Source: an uncultured Clostridia bacterium (GTDB taxonomy: Bacteria; Bacillota; Clostridia; Christensenellales; Borkfalkiaceae). Taken from it: DNA of 64,000 nt. Below, in pieces: positions 42,538 to 51,550 of this stretch (the stretch's first letter is position 1; each line of letters opens with the position of its first letter). Position numbers and translations under genes: made by a program. The DNA lies in NCBI GenBank assembly GCA_947631905.1, contig CANRND010000009.1:1-64000 (forward strand), read 5' to 3'. Under the pieces are notes generated by a model. It saw only the letters and a program-made list of their open reading frames with translations. It made no database searches and was not told where the DNA came from.

Positions 42538-45500
42538 TTACTCGGTTCCGATCGCGTAAATGGTTGAAGCGTCGTCCTTCCAGCCGGAAGCCTTCTTATA
42601 GGTATCGACAAGTTCCTCGGGAACGTAGATCTTACCGCTCCACTGGAACATCTTGTGAAGGGCGTTGCTGCTGAGCGTGGGCGGTACGGGAGCCGTGATC
42701 GTCAGCGTGTACTTCGCCTTTCCGGAGGACGGCGTGAACGCATAGCCCCCGATCGACGTGCAAGCGCTGCCGATCTTGACCGTTTCAAGCGGGCAACCGT
42801 TGAAGGCGTACTGACCGATCGTCACAACGCTTGTGAGGTCGATGTTTGTGAGCGCGCCCGTATTGAACGCCTGCTGTCCGATATTCGTCACTTTGGAAAG
42901 ATCGATGTTGATCTGCTTGCAGGACGAGAACGCGGAGTTGCCGATCTCGGTGATCGTGCTGCCCGTGACGCTTTCGAGCTTGGAGCAGTAGCTGAACATA
43001 CTGTTCGGGATCGACGTGATCGCGCTGTTGAGCTTCACAGAGGTGATTTCGGAGCAGGACGAGAACACGCCCGTGCCGACCGTTGTTGCGGCGGAAATGT
43101 CCACTGCGCCCACAATCGACTTGCAGGACGAGAATGCGGAGTTGCCGATACTCGTGAGCTTATTGAACGCGAGGCTGCTGCCCGTGATCACGGTCTTATT
43201 GAAGGCGGATGCGCCGACTTGGGTCACCTGCGGCAGGTTGACGGTGGCAAGGGCGGTGCAACTGTCGAATGCGCTGTCGCCGACCTTGGTCGCCTTCGCC
43301 GCGCTGAAAGCGGTGAGCGTGGTGAGTCCCTTGAACGCGGAAGCCCCGACTTCGGAGACGGCGTTTACCGTGATACTCGTAACAGTCGTTCCGAGCACCA
43401 TGTTCGCGCCGAGGCTCGTTGCCTTGGAAAGGGTGAGCGTTTTGAGCGATGTACTGTACGCAAAGGCGTAAGGCATTACGGTCTCGATCGTGCTGTCGTT
43501 GAAGGCCGCTTCGCTACCGTAGTAATAGTACAGCGTCTTGCCGTCGGCGGAGGTGAGCATCTTCTTCGTCTCGTCGAGCTTGTAGTTGGTGTTGCCCTGC
43601 TCGAGGGTGAAGGTCTTTTCCGCCGCATACTCTGCCTGCGTGGTGAGGATCTGCGCGATGGAGAAGCTCGTCGCTTCCTTGGGGATGACGATTTGCGTCT
43701 TGCTGCCCTTGTATTGGAGGAGCTTGCCTTCGCCGTTGAGATACCAACCGTTCTTTACGCCGTCGGGACCGACAAACTGGCTCTTGTAGCTCTCCCAAAC
43801 TGCGCCCTCTTCGTACTGTTTGAGGGTCGCCGCGTCGTCGATATGGAGCGCGGCAGACTTGGAGAAGGTGCTATCCGAGAGGTCGCTCGGTTCGAGATAG
43901 CCGTTAAAGTTGACGATTGCAAAGCCCGTGAGGTCGCCTGCGGCTTCGATGGTGGAGGGCAGGTTGATGACAGCCCCCGCCGCCGCGCTGAATACGTTGC
44001 CGTCGAGAATGCGCACGCCCTCTTCGAGGGTGACTTCGGTCAGGTTGGCGTGGTTGCCGATCTCGGAGTTTCGGCGGAACGCGTTGCTTGCCACTTCTTC
44101 GAGGTTGCCCTTGATCGTGAGCTTGGTAAAGTTGGGGTTGGTGAACGCACCCTTGCCGAGGCGTTCGAGCTTCTGCCCGACGACAAGTTCGCCCGTAAGG
44201 CTCGTCGAGTCGAAGGCGTAATCGCCGATCTTTTCGAGATCGTCGGAGAATTTCAGGTTGTCGGCGGCAAATTTCGAGGTCGAGAACGCGTAGTCGCCGA
44301 ACTCGGTGACGTGCGAGACGTCGATCGTGAGCGTGCCGTTATCCGCTTTGGAGCCGACTTGGTTGAAAGCGTATTGCCCGATCTTTCTGAGCGCTTCGGG
44401 GTGTTTGAGTTCCACTTCGCCGAGGGCGTAGCTCTTAAAGAACGCATAGTCACCGATCTCCTCGATTGCGCCGTTGATGATGACCTTCTTGACGGCGGTA
44501 TTCTCGTAAGCCGCGTTCTTGTTGCTGTGATAGCGGGCAAAAATGCTGCCGCCGAACTCGATGTCGCCGAACTCGACCGTCTCCTGCGCCCAGCCGTACA
44601 TGCCTTCGCTGCCGACATAGGTGAGCTTGGTGGTGTCGATCTTTTCTTGCAGTTCTGTGTTGAGGTTGGCAAGTCCGCCCGCGCCAACATAGGTGATGTT
44701 GGGCGCGTTGAACGCCGTGACGCTTGCAAGCCAGTTCAGATTGTACTTTGCCTTGGAGGTTTCCTTTTCGGAACCGCACCAGTCGGTGCCGAGGGTCGTG
44801 ACGCTCTCGCCGAGGTCGATCTCCGTGGGCTGTGCATTGCGGAAGCAACGGGTCGGGATCTCTGTGAGCGTGCTGCCCGCTTCAACGGAGATCTTCCCCG
44901 TGATGACGACGTCCTGGAAGGCGCCCGCTCCGATCTTCGTCACAGACTTCGGGATCTTGAAATCCTCCACCATATCGGTGAGTTTGCAGTCCTCAAAGGC
45001 ATTTTCGCCGATCGTTTGGAGCTTGCTGTTCCACGTGATCTTGGTGAGCTTGTTGCAGTTATAAAACGCGCTTTGCCCGATTTCGAGGATGCCCGAGGCG
45101 AGTTTGAGTTCGCCCGTGAGTCCCGTGCAGTTGTAGAACGCATTCGTTCCGATCGTGGTGAGGCTTGTCGGGAAGGTGATTTTGGTCAACTTGCTCTTGC
45201 CCTGGAACGCGGCGTCGGCAACGGTCGTCGTGCCGCTCTTGATGCTGAGTTCATAGCCGTCTTCCATGGTGCCGCCGAAGCCGACGAGAATTTTACCGAT
45301 GTAGATCGGTCCGTCGACGGAAGCGAGTTCGTTATACCATGCCGTGCCCTTCAATGCGTCGGTGCCGAGGGTCGTGAGCTGGCTCAGATCGTTGGTGCCG
45401 ACGTCCGTAAGTCTTGTGCAGCCGTCAAAGGCGTAGCTGTTGATCTTGGTCACCCTGTTAAGGTCGATGGATTCGACCGCCGAGCAACCCTGCAAGAACC

Positions 45501-47400
45501 GCGCGGGAAGTTCGGTAACGGCGTCGTACATGCCCGAGCCGAGCGTGACGTATTTGAGTTCCTTGCAACCGTTGAATGCGGAGTAGAAGGTACCCGGGCT
45601 ATTGACTCTCTCCGAATACGCGAAGTTCTCCACATGCGTGGCGTACCAATCGAGCGCGGTGAGGTAGGTGTTGCGCGCAAAGGCGTTGGAGCCGAGACGT
45701 TGAAGCGTTGCGGGGATCGTCACCTTGGTGAGGCGCATCTCGTTCTTGGAGCCGAAGGTCTCCGCTTCGCTGTCGTCCGCAGCGGCAAAGGAGCTGTCGC
45801 CGAGTTCTTTGAGGGAAGAAGGAAGAACGAGCTTTCCTTCAAGCCCCGTGCCGTAGAAAGACTGATACCCGATTGTTTCGAGCTTGCTCCCGAGCGTCAG
45901 ACGGGTGACGGAATCCTGGCAGTAGAAGAGCTGCTTGGGAATGACCTTTACGCTATCGCCGATGACGACTTCCGCCAAATGGTCGCAGCCCTTGAATGCC
46001 GCAAAGTAGCTGTCGGGCGCGGTCGCGTCGACGGCGTTATAGGTCACCTTTTGGAGCGCGGTGTTGTTTGCAAACGCGCTTGCGCCGATGCGGGTGACCG
46101 TTTCGGGAATGGTGAGTTCGGGGACGGCGATGCCGCGGAACGCGTTGTTGCCGATGCGGACAAGATCGCCGTATTTGAGCGCGGCGAGATTTTCAAGCCC
46201 GTCGAATGCGTTTGCGGGAAGCACCGTGATGCCCGTGCCGAGGTCGACCGAGACGATCCCCTTCCAACCCTTAAAGAGGTTTACGGGGAACTCCTTCACT
46301 TCGGAAGAGACCTTTACCGTGGCGGGAGCCGTCATGCCGTCGAACGTTGCGTTGGCGATGACTGCGTCGGGAGCGTTGTATTCGAGATATGTAATATTCC
46401 CGCCGACGAACGCTTTCGCGCCGATGTATTCCACGCTCTTGCCGATGACGAGGCTTTCGATGGGCGCATAGCGGAATGCCGCGTCGCCCACTTCTTCCAC
46501 GCTGTCGGGAAGCACGACTTCGGAAAGACCGTTGGCGTTCGCCTCGCTGTCCGCGCCGAACGCGTAGGAGCCGATGTACTTCAAGCCCTCGGGGAAGGTG
46601 ATCCCCACAAGGTTGGGCTGGTTGAGGAAGGCGCCCGCCGCAATGCCGACCGTCCCCTCTTTTACCTCAATCGCCGTCTCTACGAAGATAGAGCTTGCGT
46701 ACTTATACAGCGTTTTGCCGAGATACACTTCGCCCGCGGGAAGATTGTTATCCCACACGGTGTTGTCGAACGCGTCGGAGTCGATCGTCTCGACGTTTTC
46801 GCCGCCGAGGACGACTTCGAGGTCGGTGCAGTTACGGAACGCGCGCTGTCCGATCGCGGTGACGCTGTCGGGCAGGGTGACGCTCTGGACGTTCCCCACG
46901 TCCTCAAAGCCGCTTACGGAGACGGAAGTGATCTTCTTCCCCTCGATCTCCTCGGGAATGACGACGTCTACGGGCATGTTCATGCCGGGTTTTGCCCCTA
47001 CCGACCAGCCGCCTTCCTCCTGCGTGAGGCGGAAGTAGCCTGCGTCCGTGGTGGGCGCCGCGTTCCACTTGGCGTAGATCGTGGTATCGGCATTTACGCC
47101 GCTTTCGAAGTTATACTCCGTGGTGCAGGCGGCGTTTGTGTACCAACCGCCGAAGGTGTAACCCGCCTTTTTGGGGTCGCCGGGTTTTACAGCCTTATCG
47201 CCGGGGTTTGCGCCCTGCTCGGGGAGAAGGGTGCCGCCGTTTGTCTCGAATTTGACGGTGTAAACGGTCGCCTCTTCGGGCGTTTCGGGAACGTCGCCCT
47301 TGTTTTCCTCCCCGCCGTTACAGGCGGCAAAGCCAAACGCGGTCGAGGCGAGGAAGCCCGCCGTGAGGACCGCCAATAATCCTTTCTTGAATTTTCTCAT
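42538..47400 (-). CDS. Giant (1620 aa) BspA-type LRR surface protein with N-terminal InlB-type repeat
   Basis: Signal/lipobox AFGFAACNGG; YTVKFETNGGTLLPEQGANPGDKAVKPGDPKKAGYTFGGWYTNAACTTEYNF repeat; more than 30 LRR_5-type repeats (…LTSIGNSAFSSCKSI…). Confidence 0.9.
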   Translation of the reverse strand: MRKFKKGLLAVLTAGFLASTAFGFAACNGGEENKGDVPETPEEATVYTVKFETNGGTLLPEQGANPGDKAVKPGDPKKAGYTFGGWYTNAACTTEYNFESGVNADTTIYAKWNAAPTTDAGYFRLTQEEGGWSVGAKPGMNMPVDVVIPEEIEGKKITSVSVSGFEDVGNVQSVTLPDSVTAIGQRAFRNCTDLEVVLGGENVETIDSDAFDNTVWDNNLPAGEVYLGKTLYKYASSIFVETAIEVKEGTVGIAAGAFLNQPNLVGITFPEGLKYIGSYAFGADSEANANGLSEVVLPDSVEEVGDAAFRYAPIESLVIGKSVEYIGAKAFVGGNITYLEYNAPDAVIANATFDGMTAPATVKVSSEVKEFPVNLFKGWKGIVSVDLGTGITVLPANAFDGLENLAALKYGDLVRIGNNAFRGIAVPELTIPETVTRIGASAFANNTALQKVTYNAVDATAPDSYFAAFKGCDHLAEVVIGDSVKVIPKQLFYCQDSVTRLTLGSKLETIGYQSFYGTGLEGKLVLPSSLKELGDSSFAAADDSEAETFGSKNEMRLTKVTIPATLQRLGSNAFARNTYLTALDWYATHVENFAYSERVNSPGTFYSAFNGCKELKYVTLGSGMYDAVTELPARFLQGCSAVESIDLNRVTKINSYAFDGCTRLTDVGTNDLSQLTTLGTDALKGTAWYNELASVDGPIYIGKILVGFGGTMEDGYELSIKSGTTTVADAAFQGKSKLTKITFPTSLTTIGTNAFYNCTGLTGELKLASGILEIGQSAFYNCNKLTKITWNSKLQTIGENAFEDCKLTDMVEDFKIPKSVTKIGAGAFQDVVITGKISVEAGSTLTEIPTRCFRNAQPTEIDLGESVTTLGTDWCGSEKETSKAKYNLNWLASVTAFNAPNITYVGAGGLANLNTELQEKIDTTKLTYVGSEGMYGWAQETVEFGDIEFGGSIFARYHSNKNAAYENTAVKKVIINGAIEEIGDYAFFKSYALGEVELKHPEALRKIGQYAFNQVGSKADNGTLTIDVSHVTEFGDYAFSTSKFAADNLKFSDDLEKIGDYAFDSTSLTGELVVGQKLERLGKGAFTNPNFTKLTIKGNLEEVASNAFRRNSEIGNHANLTEVTLEEGVRILDGNVFSAAAGAVINLPSTIEAAGDLTGFAIVNFNGYLEPSDLSDSTFSKSAALHIDDAATLKQYEEGAVWESYKSQFVGPDGVKNGWYLNGEGKLLQYKGSKTQIVIPKEATSFSIAQILTTQAEYAAEKTFTLEQGNTNYKLDETKKMLTSADGKTLYYYYGSEAAFNDSTIETVMPYAFAYSTSLKTLTLSKATSLGANMVLGTTVTSITVNAVSEVGASAFKGLTTLTAFSAAKATKVGDSAFDSCTALATVNLPQVTQVGASAFNKTVITGSSLAFNKLTSIGNSAFSSCKSIVGAVDISAATTVGTGVFSSCSEITSVKLNSAITSIPNSMFSYCSKLESVTGSTITEIGNSAFSSCKQINIDLSKVTNIGQQAFNTGALTNIDLTSVVTIGQYAFNGCPLETVKIGSACTSIGGYAFTPSSGKAKYTLTITAPVPPTLSSNALHKMFQWSGKIYVPEELVDTYKKASGWKDDASTIYAIGTE

Positions 47401-48362
47401 ATCATTTCTCCTAAGCCGAGTTTGGCGTCCATATTTTCCATATAGAGGGTCATTGTGCCGCCCTCGTTATAGAATTTGATGTAGCAGCGGAAGGTGTGTT
47501 CGCGCTTTGCATACGACCCCGTATAGGACATCACGGGAGCCTCGTTCTTCGAATAGGCGTCGAAGAAGGTGGTGGTGCCGTAGTCGCCGTTGACGGGTTG
47601 GAGATACATCGCGGTCATGCCGTATTGCCCGCTCGATTCCATTGTGAGTGCGCACTGGTTCATGCCGCCCGCCCTGCGGGGAGCCGCAACGGGCTGGCTG
47701 CCGTATACGCCCGAGACGTAGAAGCTGATGAGATCGCCGGGAGCGAGGGTGAACCACTCGTTATACCACTGCACGGGTTTGCCGTAGCCCGCCTGCACGG
47801 CGTTGGGAACATCACTGCCCGAAACGTAGAGCGGGATATACTCCACGGTGTCCGTTTCGGCGCGGGTGACCTTCATATAGTTGGCGTAGCTCACCTGTCC
47901 GCCGCCTGCGCTCGGCGCCACGGGTTCTTGATGTTGCGAGAGCGCGGCGCGGAAATCGGCATACAGGTATGTGGTTTCCTCCACTTCGGGAACGGTCGTA
48001 AAGTAAGTGACCGTTGCGTCGACGACCGTCCACCAGCCGTTGAACGTGAAGGGCGTATTGTTTTTATCTTTCTTTGTCGTGGTAGGCGTGGGAAGCTGAG
48101 TTCCTGCGGCGCCCGCCTTGTAGACGCTGCCCTCCATGTGGAGCGCGGCGGTCTCATCTGCCGTAAGCGGCGTGCCTTCGAGAGAATTTCCTTCTCCGGG
48201 AACAAGATAGACCTGCGCCTCAGCCTTCGTCTCCGCGACAGGTGCGGGGACGGCTTCATCCCCGCCGCTTATGGCGGAAGCCGTGAACGCAAGCCCCGTC
48301 GTTGTGCCGACTGCGAGCGATAGGGAGAGCGCCAACGAAAGAATTTTCAATGACTTCTTCAT
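47397..48362 (-). CDS. Secreted protein with an InlB-like repeat, unknown C-terminal domain
   Basis: Signal peptide MKKSLKILSLALSLSLAVGTTTGLAFTASA; FTFNGWWTVVDATVTYFTTVPEVEETTYLYADF; 4-bp overlap with the LRR gene. Confidence 0.75.
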   Translation of the reverse strand: MKKSLKILSLALSLSLAVGTTTGLAFTASAISGGDEAVPAPVAETKAEAQVYLVPGEGNSLEGTPLTADETAALHMEGSVYKAGAAGTQLPTPTTTKKDKNNTPFTFNGWWTVVDATVTYFTTVPEVEETTYLYADFRAALSQHQEPVAPSAGGGQVSYANYMKVTRAETDTVEYIPLYVSGSDVPNAVQAGYGKPVQWYNEWFTLAPGDLISFYVSGVYGSQPVAAPRRAGGMNQCALTMESSGQYGMTAMYLQPVNGDYGTTTFFDAYSKNEAPVMSYTGSYAKREHTFRCYIKFYNEGGTMTLYMENMDAKLGLGEMI

Positions 48363-48372
48363 AATTTCCTCC

Positions 48373-51177
48373 TTATTTCACCAGATAGAGCGCAAATGTG
48401 AACGCTCCGATCACGTTATCCGCCGAGACGCCCGCGTAATTTCCTTCCGTCTTCTGGGTGGAATAGATGAGTTGCGCGCCTGCGGGAACGGAATGTTTGC
48501 TCGTGTCGATCTTCTGTTCGATACTCGCGGCGTTGACATAGATGCGGAAGGTGTGTTCGGAATCGGAAACGTCATAGCAGATGACGCCGTTGCCGGTACC
48601 CTGGTTGTACTGCACGGACATGTTCTTCACGGTGCCGCGGGCAAGGGTCTTGTATTGATGACGGAGCGCGATCATCTGCTTGTAGACCGCGTAGATGGAG
48701 TTCGCGTCCGCTTTCTGTTCTTTCACGCCGTCGAGCTTTTCATTGTTTGCATCCCACTTCATAACGAAGTTATTGAAGCCGATCTCATATTCGCAGGTGC
48801 CGTACTCATCGCCCTTTTCACCGCCTTGGGCCCACTTCATGGGCTGGCGGAGCCAACGGTCCTCATGGCCCGCGCCTTCGCCCTCTGCGTTGAGGGTCTT
48901 GGAACCGAACATACCGATCTCGTCGCCGCCGTAGATCCACGTGATCCCGGGGACGGAGAGGCACATCGCGCCGTAAAGTTTTGCAAGTTCGCCCGAAAGA
49001 TCGAACTGTTCTTGCGTCGTGCAATGGGTCGCGCCCCAGTCTGCCCTCGAAATGTCCCAGATGGCAAGCATTCTTTCACGCGCTCTCTGCACGTCGTGAT
49101 TGGACGTGAACACGCTGTCGATATAGTCGCTGCGCATCATCGAGAAGTCGAACTGCGTCGCTTCGTACTGCGCCATCGACTTGCTGGCATACTGGTAGCG
49201 GAGCCTGTTCGCATCCTGACCCGATTCCCCCGAGAAGGAAGGAACGGGGTTGCCGATGGTGCCGAGGCACCCCGTCGTGTCGTAATACCAGTTGAAGTTG
49301 AACTGGCTGTCTACGCCGCGGTAGAGCTTTGCGATCTTCGCGGGGTCGCCGACGAAGTTCTCCGCAACAAGCAGCGCGGACGGGAAGGTGGATTTGAGTT
49401 TTGCGTTGAACTCCATGAAGAAGTTCTCCGCCTTGGCAACGTCGATGGAGTAGTCGCCCGCGGTCGCGCCGGGTTCCGCCGTGCCGTCGGAGATGTCCTT
49501 GATGATGTCGCCCGAATGGTTCGGGTTCTCGTTTTCCATATAAATGTGTTTCGCGGCGTCGATACGGAAGCCGTCGAGTCCGAAACTCATCCAATAGAGC
49601 GCAACATCAAGGATCGCGTCTCTCGTAGCCTGATAGTCGAAGTTGAGTTCGGGCATCGAGCTGTTGAAAGACGAGAAGTAGAAGTACCCGTTGGGGTCCT
49701 CGAACCATTGCTTCTTTTCAAGGTCGTCTTTCGGCGTATAGTCGCTGTTTTGCCACGTATAGAAGTTGCGGTAGTCGATCGTGCGGTAGCTGCCGTCTGC
49801 GAGCTTCACCGTCTCCTTCACGAGTTTCTGCGATTTGATGAACCACGGATTGCCCGTCGAAGTGTGGTTGATGACGAAGTCCATCAAGATCTTCATGCCG
49901 CGGTTGTGCGCTTCCGTCACGAGTTCCCGATAGTCGGCAAGGGTGCCGAAGCGGGGATCTACCGTGAAATAGTCTCGGATGTCGTACCCGTGGTAGCTGT
50001 TGGACTGCTGGAAAGGCGTGAGCCAAAGAACGTCTACCCCGAGTTCTTTGAGATAGTCGAGTTTGGAAGTGATGCCTTTCAGATCTCCCATGCCGTCACC
50101 GTCACTGTCGGCAAAGGAAGCCATGAAAATTTCGTACCCTACGCTGTCCTCGTCCCAGCCTTCTGCGACCTTTTGTTGGACGTAGACATTGTTATTCCCT
50201 TGATTGGAAACGACGTCATACTGCGTGACCGCCGAGCCGGGTTCGAGACCTGCATACGGATCGAACACAACGAAGGATTCATACTTGGGCGAGCCGCTCT
50301 GCACTTCGCCCTGGCGGACAAACCAATGATAGGACCCGTCTTGCCTGCGGCAAGCGGAGAGGTCGATGTAGTTGTCGCCGCCGTCGTTGAGCCAGAACCC
50401 GTCCTTGTAGAGGCGGCTGTCCTGCGAATAGAGCTGTAAGCCGAGCCATGTCGCCGTTCTGTAATTGATCTCGATACCCTTGTTCTCACGCGCGGCGGAA
50501 TCCCAGCCCGCGTCGTTGTAGGTCGCGGTAAGATCGATGTCGTACACCGCGCCGCTCTCGTCGAGAAGGGCGGGATAGAACGCTCTCCCCTCGCTGTTCA
50601 CGGGCGTGTATTCCCACACCCAAAGTCCCCAATCGCCGTAGACCGCGCTATCGATCTGCGTTGCGTAATGGGTGTCCTTTGCGGGGTTAACGGTGCCATG
50701 TTCGGAGGGATCGTCTGCGCCTTTCAGGTAATGGACGTAGAGATGATCCTCCTGTACCCAGCTGAACTGCCCTTTTTCGAGCTTTTCTTCATACTCTGCC
50801 GCCGTGTTGTTTGACTCGGTGGACTGCCATTGCGCTGTAAGCGTAATATTGTCCGTCACCTTATCGTTCGAGAAATCCCAATCCGCGGAATTTCTCGTCC
50901 AGCCGACGAGTTCGTGCGTCTGCCACCACGTGCTGTCCGCCTCATACTCCGCGGCAGGCTCCACGGCGGTGGAACCGCTTTTCACGGTCTGGTCGGCAGG
51001 CGTTTTAACACCCGCCGAACTTGCTTCTGCGCCGACGTCAAACTTGACGGTGTAATTCACCGCCGACGCATCGTCATCGGGACCTACGGGCTGCGGCGTA
51101 TTGTCATTACACCCCGCAAGGCACCCGAGAGCGAGAATGAGCGACAATGCGATGCAGCCCAAACTTCTCTTCCTCAT
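48373..51177 (-). CDS. Extracellular GH13 alpha-amylase lipoprotein with N-terminal InlB-like repeat
   Basis: MRKRSLGCIALSLILALGCLAGCND; GVDVLWLTPFQQSNSYHGYD, MKILMDFVINHT, DGFRIDAAKH, LLVAENF, FTSNHDVQ motifs. Confidence 0.92.
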   Translation of the reverse strand: MRKRSLGCIALSLILALGCLAGCNDNTPQPVGPDDDASAVNYTVKFDVGAEASSAGVKTPADQTVKSGSTAVEPAAEYEADSTWWQTHELVGWTRNSADWDFSNDKVTDNITLTAQWQSTESNNTAAEYEEKLEKGQFSWVQEDHLYVHYLKGADDPSEHGTVNPAKDTHYATQIDSAVYGDWGLWVWEYTPVNSEGRAFYPALLDESGAVYDIDLTATYNDAGWDSAARENKGIEINYRTATWLGLQLYSQDSRLYKDGFWLNDGGDNYIDLSACRRQDGSYHWFVRQGEVQSGSPKYESFVVFDPYAGLEPGSAVTQYDVVSNQGNNNVYVQQKVAEGWDEDSVGYEIFMASFADSDGDGMGDLKGITSKLDYLKELGVDVLWLTPFQQSNSYHGYDIRDYFTVDPRFGTLADYRELVTEAHNRGMKILMDFVINHTSTGNPWFIKSQKLVKETVKLADGSYRTIDYRNFYTWQNSDYTPKDDLEKKQWFEDPNGYFYFSSFNSSMPELNFDYQATRDAILDVALYWMSFGLDGFRIDAAKHIYMENENPNHSGDIIKDISDGTAEPGATAGDYSIDVAKAENFFMEFNAKLKSTFPSALLVAENFVGDPAKIAKLYRGVDSQFNFNWYYDTTGCLGTIGNPVPSFSGESGQDANRLRYQYASKSMAQYEATQFDFSMMRSDYIDSVFTSNHDVQRARERMLAIWDISRADWGATHCTTQEQFDLSGELAKLYGAMCLSVPGITWIYGGDEIGMFGSKTLNAEGEGAGHEDRWLRQPMKWAQGGEKGDEYGTCEYEIGFNNFVMKWDANNEKLDGVKEQKADANSIYAVYKQMIALRHQYKTLARGTVKNMSVQYNQGTGNGVICYDVSDSEHTFRIYVNAASIEQKIDTSKHSVPAGAQLIYSTQKTEGNYAGVSADNVIGAFTFALYLVK

Positions 51178-51210
51178 GCTTTTTCCTCCTGATAAAATTT
51201 TTTTATTTCT

Positions 51211-51230
51211 TAGGTAAAACGGTTTACCTA
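51211..51230. promoter_or_regulatory. Candidate LacI-family operator upstream of the amylase gene
   Basis: TAGGTAAAACGGTTTACCTA, near-perfect palindrome, 34 bp upstream of the start. Confidence 0.8.
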
Positions 51231-51422
51231 ATTTCCAAATAAAACACAAAATGCACGGACCCGGACGTTGTCCGCTCACTTTGTGGTACGATTTTGGGGC
51301 TTTCCGCCCCCGATATGTGCGTCTAATATCTAATTAGCGGGCCAAAATCTCCGACGGATAGGAAGCTATTTGACAATATCGAACATTTTCTGAAAAATTT
51401 TGGATTTTTTGGGAGGAAAGTA

Positions 51423-51451
51423 TTGACAGAAATCAAGTTATGTAGTATAAT
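51423..51451 (+). promoter_or_regulatory. Perfect consensus sigma-A promoter in the amylase-integrase intergenic region
   Basis: TTGACA-17 bp-TATAAT on the plus strand. Confidence 0.75.
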
Positions 51452-51460
51452 GACTCCATA

Positions 51461-51497
51461 AAAAAGCCGTCTAATTAGATAATAGATGGCTTTTTTT
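51461..51497. terminator. Terminator-like hairpin immediately after the 51423 promoter
   Basis: AAAAAGCCGTCTAATTAGATAATAGATGGCTTTTTTT. Confidence 0.75.
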
Positions 51498-51507
51498 GCA
51501 CAGAAAA

Positions 51508-51534
51508 GCCCGCCGCGGATCTTCCGCGGCGGGC
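51508..51534 (-). terminator. Terminator of the integrase gene
   Basis: GCCCGCCGCGGA tct TCCGCGGCGGGC followed by TTTTCTG on the minus strand. Confidence 0.8.
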
Positions 51535-51550
51535 ATCTCGCTATTTGGAA

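Noticed and set aside
42655-47379. 1574-aa plus-strand ORF opposite the LRR gene
   Set aside because: Antisense shadow ORF in high-GC coding DNA; low-complexity V/R/D/G-rich translation with no domain, while the minus-strand frame encodes a clear LRR protein.
51461-51534. Tandem hairpins after the integrase as an attC/integron array
   Set aside because: They behave as intrinsic terminators with U-tracts; no repeated cassettes and the recombinase is not an integron-type IntI by eye.
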